A stretch of 64,000 nucleotides of DNA from Blasia pusilla (lineage: Eukaryota > Marchantiophyta > Marchantiopsida > Blasiales), in NCBI GenBank assembly GCA_050084515.1, contig CM114275.1, positions 1,302,001-1,366,000 of the forward strand. Direction: 5' to 3'. The notes beneath the pieces were generated by a model that did not search any database, was not told the DNA's origin, and saw nothing but the letters and a program-made list of their open reading frames with translations. This document shows positions 57,540-64,000 of the stretch, piece by piece (the stretch's first letter is position 1; each line of letters begins with the position of its first letter). The translations under genes and the position numbers were made by a program.

Positions 57540-59960
57540 ATTGATTTTAGACCGTGATTAGCCTGGATTGTAGGAGTTCAGTCAACGGATCAGTGGGCAT
57601 CCACAACATAAAGTGATGAACTCAACTCCGAACGCCCCTCCTCAATGAACCTCAACTTTAAAACCCAATCCAGATATCCACCAGTGAACAGGTCGCTCCA
57701 ACATTCGCTGCGATTTCAAAAGATGAGAAGCTGAGCACGAAACTCTAAGCAAGTCGATCCAGGCTAGTTGCGCGGCACAATTCAGGAATTGTTGGCTTTC
57801 TCGCTTACACGATATCCCATGATTAAGATATGGATTTTGCGTGCATGGGAACATCCGCACCTGAGAATTGAGGCAACGCAGTACAAGGTGTGACCGATTC
57901 AAACATTTGCAGCTGAGCCTCGAGTAGTGGAAATCCACGGCCGTAGGGCGAGGTACCCTACTCTGGAATTCCCAGCGGCTAGCGCGCGCCTGGCAACCAT
58001 GTGCAGCGTTCTAATTCTGTGTTGCGCTGAGATTCGGTAATAGCTGAGTACTCGAATGACCGCAAGAACTATATCTGTGCTTTCATGTAGACATTACGGC
58101 CCTCTTGAGCACAAGGCAACTCTCGCTGTCAAGCCACGATCTCATATGTCGACATCGCTCATCGCTATTATAAACGACGAGGATCCCGCCGCTTTAGCCT
58201 CCGGCCATCTGATGGTCGGTGTTCGCGCTAAATTCGAGAGCAGTCTGTCAGCTAATAGGCCCGCTAACTGCGAGTTAGAGGGACACCGCAAAGGCTCGAG
58301 AACCCCGCACCCGTCCAAACATAATGAATTAAATAACCTCTAAACCCTGACCGACATCTGTGTAACTCTGCTATGATACTCTCCGACCGTGTACACAGAG
58401 AGCCATGAAAGCAAAAATCTTCGCCTTTTCCCCACTCCTTTTCCAACCCTTTACTTTTCTCTTCCCCTAGAATTACAAGAGAACTTAGCTTAACTGAGCT
58501 TTAACTCACGAGGGACCAGCCTATGCATGCAGGAAATCCACCGTTGGTATGTTGAGCCCAAGTTCAGACTTACTGAATTAACGCTGGTGGAGTGGTACAA
58601 CACCCTCCCGACTCACACTTTACAAACGCATGAGGGTATAAACCGCCATCCTCGTCGTTTCCTCCAAAGGGAATTCGGAATTCTATTCAATGCCATGAAT
58701 CCCAAAAGCAAGGAAGAAATATTATCCACTTTCAAAAAAACCTCCAAGGAAGCGGAGAACCCTCCTCCAATTGGTGACCGTTTCCCAACTAAACGGACGT
58801 CCATAGTCCTCCCTTCCCGTCCAACGGCGGGTCCATTGGAAAAGGGTCTTGGTCTAAAAATAGGACCCGAAATGACGCCATCCTCTCCCGGTATTCGTCG
58901 ACTTGAGCTCAAGTTTAGGGTTTAGGATGGAGACTGGGAGCAAAACCCCTAGAGTGTCGACATTATTGTAATTGTGAAACGACTGGGTGATTCCTAACTC
59001 GTCTTCAGGCCGCTCCGTACTTTCTTTGTAAGATGCTTGACCTCGAAACAGCTTTTCAGCCGCTGCTATTAGATTTTGATCATTGGCGTCGTCGTTCCTG
59101 TACGCACTTCTTTAACGACTTCGGAGACTCTTACGCACTTCTCTCTATCGATGCTTGTCATTCGAGTGGGTCCTCGCTGGCCCGCCACGAAACATGCTAC
59201 TCCTCTTGCTTTGTCGTGTGCTTTCATCCTCTCCCTTGCGAAGGTCTTCCGGTGTCTTTTCATCCTTTCGCACTGAAGTTGTGCTTCAGGTTCTAAATAT
59301 AGGGAGTCATCATCTGTACTAGTATGATATTACTACTCGGGGGGGAATCAGGACAAACCCTCTCCATTCCTTCAAAGAAAAGAGATGTAGAGAGGAAGGG
59401 GATGGGACGAGAAAGTGAAGGGATATTATTGGAGAGATCTTCCATTCCTTAGAGAGAGAAGGGCTCGGTTAAAGGGATAAACCTTCATTCTTCATTAAAA
59501 ATAGAGAGGGGAATCATGAAGTGGGAGGGAATCCTTCCCTCTCTCCAAATGGACAAAGATCGAGGATTCCCTGGCCCAATCTATTATATGGGATAAAAGT
59601 TCTTCTAGTGTCTATTTGATATGATAGAGAATGAAAACCAATTGAATTAAGAAGGATTTTCTCTTACTAGATTGACAAAGAAAATCAAGATCAATGTTTC
59701 CCACGCTCTATATAAAAAATGGTTCTTGGGATCCATTCCTTGTTCTTACCATAAGGGATGAGGAATAAGGGCTTACGTAATTACACAATACTAGGAGGAC
59801 GTTAGAGACACGTAAAGGGTTTTGACATGATGAACATCATCAATGGATGAGTAAATTCATAGCATCTACAATGTTTTGAATTAACGTTTTTTTAACAAGG
59901 TGTCAAGCCTAAAGGACACTCGAGAATTTCTTAAGGTAGTTCAGGATTATTGATTTTACG
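57540..59960. other. No recognised gene upstream of ZIP
   Basis: 57540-58500 would include the ZIP 5' region and promoter; no clear TATA box was identified. A 132-codon frame at 58527-58925 (+) is mirrored by a 99-codon frame on the other strand, and neither has a motif. 59335-59760 is AG-rich and AT-rich. Confidence 0.4.
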
Positions 59961-59966
59961 GAAATA

Positions 59967-61620
59967 GTGTCGCCAATAGAGATTACTATGAAACTCTCAA
60001 TAGAGGATGTTTCACCATTGGTTCATGAAAATATGTATAGAGAGTTAATGGGTTGTTGGGGATTTTTGTATAATATAAGACCATTGTGTCCTAGAAAGTT
60101 GACTTTGGAGCATAGTTTGAGAACACAACTGGTCAAGAGTAATCATTTGCACCTATCGAAGACCAAAAAGATATCGAAGGATATTGTGATGAGGTGTGGT
60201 AAAAGAGGAAGACCTAGGAAGCCTAATCCAAGGGACCAACATCTTTTGCAAAATTCAATTTTGAAATTCTTCAAGGAGAATAAGTCCCAAGCAAAAAACA
60301 CTACATGCAAAGGTGGGTTGGTAAAGGTTTATCATTGCAATAGCTTTCTGTGTTGGGGCTTATGGGATGAAAGGGTTAGTTGGAAAGGAGGAATGGATAT
60401 GAATGTTAAGAGCATATTGGATAATCAGCGTGGCGGCAATGTGTGGGATTGTGAGCTAACCACTATTGTGTAGATTTTCAATCCATCTACAAATATTATG
60501 GTGAGTATATGGGGTTGTTTTAGACATAAATTTTGTTGTATATTTTTGCTTAATGGAGGAGGATATAAGAATCCAACTTGCAGTAAGTATTATTCTATTA
60601 AGGGTAAGGAAAATTTTCTTGGTTGGGTCTATAGGGAAGTGGAAGCTTGAGTGCATAGAGGGGAGAGGGATATAAAAAGTGGATTAAGATTGGATTATTT
60701 GACCAACCATAAGCTCAAAGAACAAGTCCACAATTTGAACTCAACACGCTGAAAAGAAGGTTGGCTTCTTGCACAACAAGCTCAAAAAGTGTATGCCTTG
60801 AGTACCAGAAAACAAAAATTTACAAGTTTTGATAGGAGTAGTTGCAGATAGGAAGGATTTGAAACTCTTTCTTAGGAATATAGTGAATGGGCATAGGAGT
60901 GGTGCTTTTGATGGGAAGCGGGGATTGTGGGATTTTCTATAAAATGTAGCTCGTAACTTACAAAAATTTTCTGAGGGTTCCTATAACAGCAAGCGAACAA
61001 AGGTCATAGCTCAGGGAATGTTGCAATTTGATGGTTGACAAATGCCTCATTGTTTTAGTAGGAACTTAGCTAGGCCATTCCTTAAGACCCTTAAACGTGA
61101 TAGGGCTAAACTCCCTCCTTTTTATGCTCAACTAAGATCTACAATATTCAAGGAAGGGGCTAGATTATAAGCTAAATCAAAGGAAGTCTTTGGTATTGAG
61201 GAAGATGTACCAATCATATTTTATGAAGATGAAATTCGAAACAAAGAAAGGCCACGGTGAGTGTAAATGTGGAATGCTTCACCTTTTCATTGTGCATAAG
61301 TATGATTGAACTATATAAAACTAAATTCAAAATCTACATACTGACAATCACGGGATTAAATATCATTTTTTATTTTTTTTGGTCAGATGGGAGACCAAAT
61401 ATGACTCTTTGGTTGGTTCTTTTTAGCCAACAGAACAACATAAATGCTTGTTTGGACTTGAAGTACCTATTGGGGATGGTAATGAGGGATATGAAAAGAT
61501 TGGAAGTACTTTTGGGGAATATACACAAGGGCAATATGGTAGAGTAATCATTGTAAATCCTTTACATAAATCTATGCCCAAATTGGAATTATGTGTTATT
61601 GTAACAATGTCATGTAATAA
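59967..61620 (+). pseudogene. Zinc-finger / AT-hook / PIP-box family gene, copy B
   Basis: This is a diverged paralogue of copy A (14640-17432) in opposite orientation. It begins inside the family, opposite the second finger of copy A, where the first Cys pair has been lost (CWGFLY) though CPRKLTLEHSLRTQL remains. The AT-hook GKRGRPRKPNPRD is more canonical than in copy A, and QNSILKFF keeps the QxxIxxFF PIP-box form. It continues through LCWGLWDERVSWKGG (Trp where copy A has a stop), a stop near 60471, then LDYLTNHKLKEQVHNLN and later blocks with several stops. A GT-AG intron (donor CCACG|GTGAGTG at about 61255, acceptor GGTCAG|ATGGGAGACC at 61386) sits at the same codon as in copy A. The N-terminal 250 residues are missing. 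Confidence 0.7.
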
Positions 61621-62370
61621 CTAATAAGTTCATTGCACATTAGGTTCGTTGGCATTGGGAAGAGTGTAAAGTTATGTGGGATAAGTCTTTTTGAGTCGCT
61701 ATTGGTTCTATTTTAAGGCATGGAAGTGATGGTGATGCCTCTCATAGAAACGGATGTTAGAGGATTCTAGAGGAAAGCATGGTTCTCACCCTAGGTATGG
61801 AGTTGGATGGGAAGGTTGGCAATACTCTATCTCAATTCTTCCAAATGGTGATTTGTGTGGATTTGGAGATGAAGATCAGCTACACTATGGAAAGAAATTG
61901 ATAAACCCCAAAGATAAAGTTTCTTCCCCACTGGTTTTGGGGTCTCACCATGGAGGTGCGGTAAGAGGAGAGAAGAGGAGAGAGAGAGAGAGAGGAAGAG
62001 AGGAAGAGAGGAGAGAGGAAACTACCTTCAACCGAAACAAATACTTTTTTTTGAAGAGAGTTTCCATTGGGTTGAAGAGAGGAAACTTTTTGCTTGAATT
62101 TTTTTGCACTTTTTTGTTCATATATTAAGCAGTCCCACAGTTTTTTTTTCCTCTTCCATATTTTGGCAATCCCTCTGAGTCCAATGAGTTGCAAATTGCA
62201 CAAAATTTAGAAAACTGAAAAATCAGTGGAATCATAAGTGTGGAACCAATCACTTTTTCCATCCAAGGTCTGGAAAAAATCTATCATTTGCCCCGGGCTG
62301 AATAGAGTTCAAGCTCAAAGTGAAGGTTCAGGAAAAATAAAAGTACAATCTAAAACCTCATTTTGCATCC
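61621..62370. other. Spacer with polypurine tract and one palindrome
   Basis: A polypurine GAGAGAGGAAGAG tract lies at about 61968-62018. A diverged 27-bp palindrome (cluster F) lies at 62166-62192. A possible further exon of copy B follows an ACATTAG acceptor near 61645 but is broken by stops. Confidence 0.5.
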
Positions 62371-63874
62371 TCAAAGTGGTTTGTTTAAAATACTTCGCAC
62401 TTCTTTGAGGGACAGAATTGGTTGGTGGATTCCTACTCCTACCTCCGACTCTCTTAAAACTACGAGCAACACATAGTACATGTGCTTACAAGGGAAATAC
62501 CTTTTGCCACTTGTCTTTCTTTGGACAAAGTCATCACATGAACATGTGGGAAAGCAACAGATGTGCACCACATACACCCCTGTGACACTTGAATTTACAG
62601 TGTTTTTCCTGACCCAATACATCCTTCCTATTCCATTGCCACTCAAGACATCTTTCGTGGCGATGATCTCCATTTTTTCCTCCCGAGCTCATGCAATTCG
62701 CTTTGCTCTCTCCACCGTTGGCCTACACATTCTGTTTCTCTTCACCCCATTTCTAGACTCAAACAAAAATAATGGATTGAGATCATCCACCTTCTCCGGG
62801 TACATGTTGACATCAATCTTGGGTTGAATACGAAATGCGAAGGTCTCTGTAATGCGAACATGCTCCAAACTTCCCCCGTCTACGAGTCTGAAACCGGCAC
62901 TTGTAAGATTGTCCACTTCGTCTTGAGTGCAGTTTGTACCTGCGGCGATGGGCCAAATCGTGGGGATATTCCCCGGAGCTCCAATGGCAGCCGGATAGGA
63001 CTTCCAGAAAGCACAAGATTCATTTGGGCAGAAGAAGTACTTCAATTGATCCCCGGTCCTCGTGAAACGATCAAAGGTTTTGAGTCCCCAAAACCCAGGC
63101 AGTGGTCGTCCAGTCCTTGTACAGTTCTTATTTAGGAAAGTGCCGCATGCTCTCCTAATGCCATCAGATCCTGCCCTGCAGGTGGGTCCACGTCCTGGGT
63201 TGCTCCGAGATATATGCCACCGTTTTAGGTTGCAATCCACCTCCATTACCGGAATCCCATATTGTTGAACCACCCCAGTGACAGGATGTTGCGAACTTCC
63301 AGCAACGGAGGGCTTTTGAAATAAAACATTCACTGATTTTGGAGAAGTAACTCCATCACGGATTTGGGACGGGTCCGTGGTCCCCGAATACCTGGGTGGC
63401 GTAATTTCCTCATCCAAATCAATCACCGGATTCGTTCCTCGATGTTGCCTCTTCACCTGCCTGAAGTCAAGATACTTATCTGGTCTCCACGAGTCTCGCT
63501 CGGAGTGCTCTACCACCATCTGTATGGGACGTCTTGAAACCCGCCCACGAATATCCCCACCAATGTATACGTCTTGCTCGAGTGGAGTTCCAGCTACGCA
63601 CCTGTTGAAGGCTTCTACATACATTTTTTCATCACCAGATCTCACGGCCATACGACATAGAGCTCGTAGATCGACGGCCCCTTTCCTTTTGTTATGCCCT
63701 TTGTGAGGAAGATATGGGATGCTGCAGACTGTAGCATTGCTCTTGCCTAGTCTTGTTAGCATGCCTCCACAAGTGAAATTCGTTGGCATGCTTGTGACGA
63801 CCTCCAAGAGGAATGAACACTTTCTGCTCTCCACTTGTGTTGGGGCAGAGGGCATTTTCATAAACGTTCAATCC
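62371..63874 (-). pseudogene. SWIM zinc-finger ORF, split by one stop
   Basis: The frame runs from 63861 for 390 codons to a TGA at 62689-62691, then continues in the same frame to a natural stop at 62371, giving about 490 residues. The C-terminal part has a SWIM finger: CSCDDFV then PCKHMYYVL (C44, C46, C62, H64 of the segment that restarts at 62673), i.e. CxC...CxH. SWIM fingers are common in MuDR transposases and FAR1-like proteins. An earlier Cys-rich block (ACGTFLNKNC, FFCPNESCAFWK) may bind zinc too. I see no DDE transposase core in the window. An acceptor CGTTGCAG|GATTGAACG at 63875 suggests the gene continues upstream past the window. The start region has a competing frame, so the N-terminus is unsure. 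Confidence 0.55.
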
Positions 63875-63931
63875 CTGCAACGACGGCAATGTTAGAAGGG
63901 AACGAAAATAACTCAGGAATGAAAGAAATAA

Positions 63932-64000
63932 GCGACCTGTCGGAACCAGACGGGTTGCGGGCCCTAGGCATCCCATGAACGACTCTACGACCTGTCGGGT
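63932..64000. repeat. Palindrome cluster G in an upstream intron
   Basis: One copy lies at 63932-63958 and the left half of another runs into the window end (CGACCTGTCGGGT, 63988-64000). Both lie in the sequence upstream of the SWIM gene's acceptor, i.e. in a probable intron. Confidence 0.75.

Noticed and set aside
58527-58925. 132-codon frame near the ZIP gene as a coding gene
   Set aside because: A 99-codon frame lies on the opposite strand over the same bases and neither has a motif; composition alone does not decide.

Overview
The window looks like nuclear DNA of a plant-lineage eukaryote. It holds one intact, intron-containing IRT-type ZIP metal transporter gene and many decayed transposable elements and multicopy gene relics. 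Low-GC stretches alternate with GC-richer element bodies, and introns follow the GT-AG rule. The element content (a Ty3/gypsy element carrying a cytosine methyltransferase, an RT family with a CQGDPLGG-type motif, very abundant short palindromes) fits a non-flowering streptophyte such as a bryophyte, lycophyte or charophyte better than an angiosperm. That placement is inference; there is no rRNA or organelle marker.

Layout. 2.4-4.9 kb: a decayed non-LTR reverse transcriptase ORF. 8.6-9.9 kb: a solo LTR with a 4-bp target duplication. 10.6-12.0 kb: a satellite of about 207 bp. 13.4-14.0 kb: a cluster of 27-bp palindromes, partly a 67-bp tandem array. 14.6-17.4 kb (-): a zinc-finger/AT-hook/PIP-box family gene (copy A). 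19.5-27.0 kb (+): a pseudogene with a beta-class amino-methyltransferase-like C-terminus; its introns are packed with the palindromes and a solo LTR splits it. 28.6-31.6 kb (-): a decayed gene of unknown family. 31.7-40.6 kb (-): a Ty3/gypsy element bounded by TAGG duplications, in the order gag, zinc knuckle, protease, C5-DNA-methyltransferase fragment, RT, RNase H, integrase, PHD finger. 42.1-45.0 kb: a satellite of about 150 bp interrupted by a related LTR. 46.1-47.2 kb: another probable solo LTR. 47.5-48.3 kb: palindromes and a segment shared, inverted, with 13.1-13.3 kb. 49.9-50.9 kb: a diverged third copy of the 8.6-kb LTR. 51.3-51.6 kb: a foldback repeat. 56.0-57.5 kb (-): the ZIP gene. 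60.0-61.6 kb (+): copy B of the AT-hook/PIP-box family. 62.4-63.9 kb (-): a SWIM zinc-finger ORF whose upstream intron again carries the palindromes.

The most unusual content is: (1) about 40 dispersed copies of a 27-bp near-perfect palindrome (13-bp arm GCAACCCGTCGGA, one central base, reverse-complement arm), which fills introns nearly edge to edge and shows matched arm changes; (2) a gypsy retrotransposon with both a DNA methyltransferase and a PHD chromatin-reader finger; (3) a two-copy gene family joining an AT-hook to a canonical PCNA-binding motif. Apart from the ZIP gene nearly every coding region is broken, so the window is mostly a repeat graveyard in which the methylation-related elements are themselves decayed.
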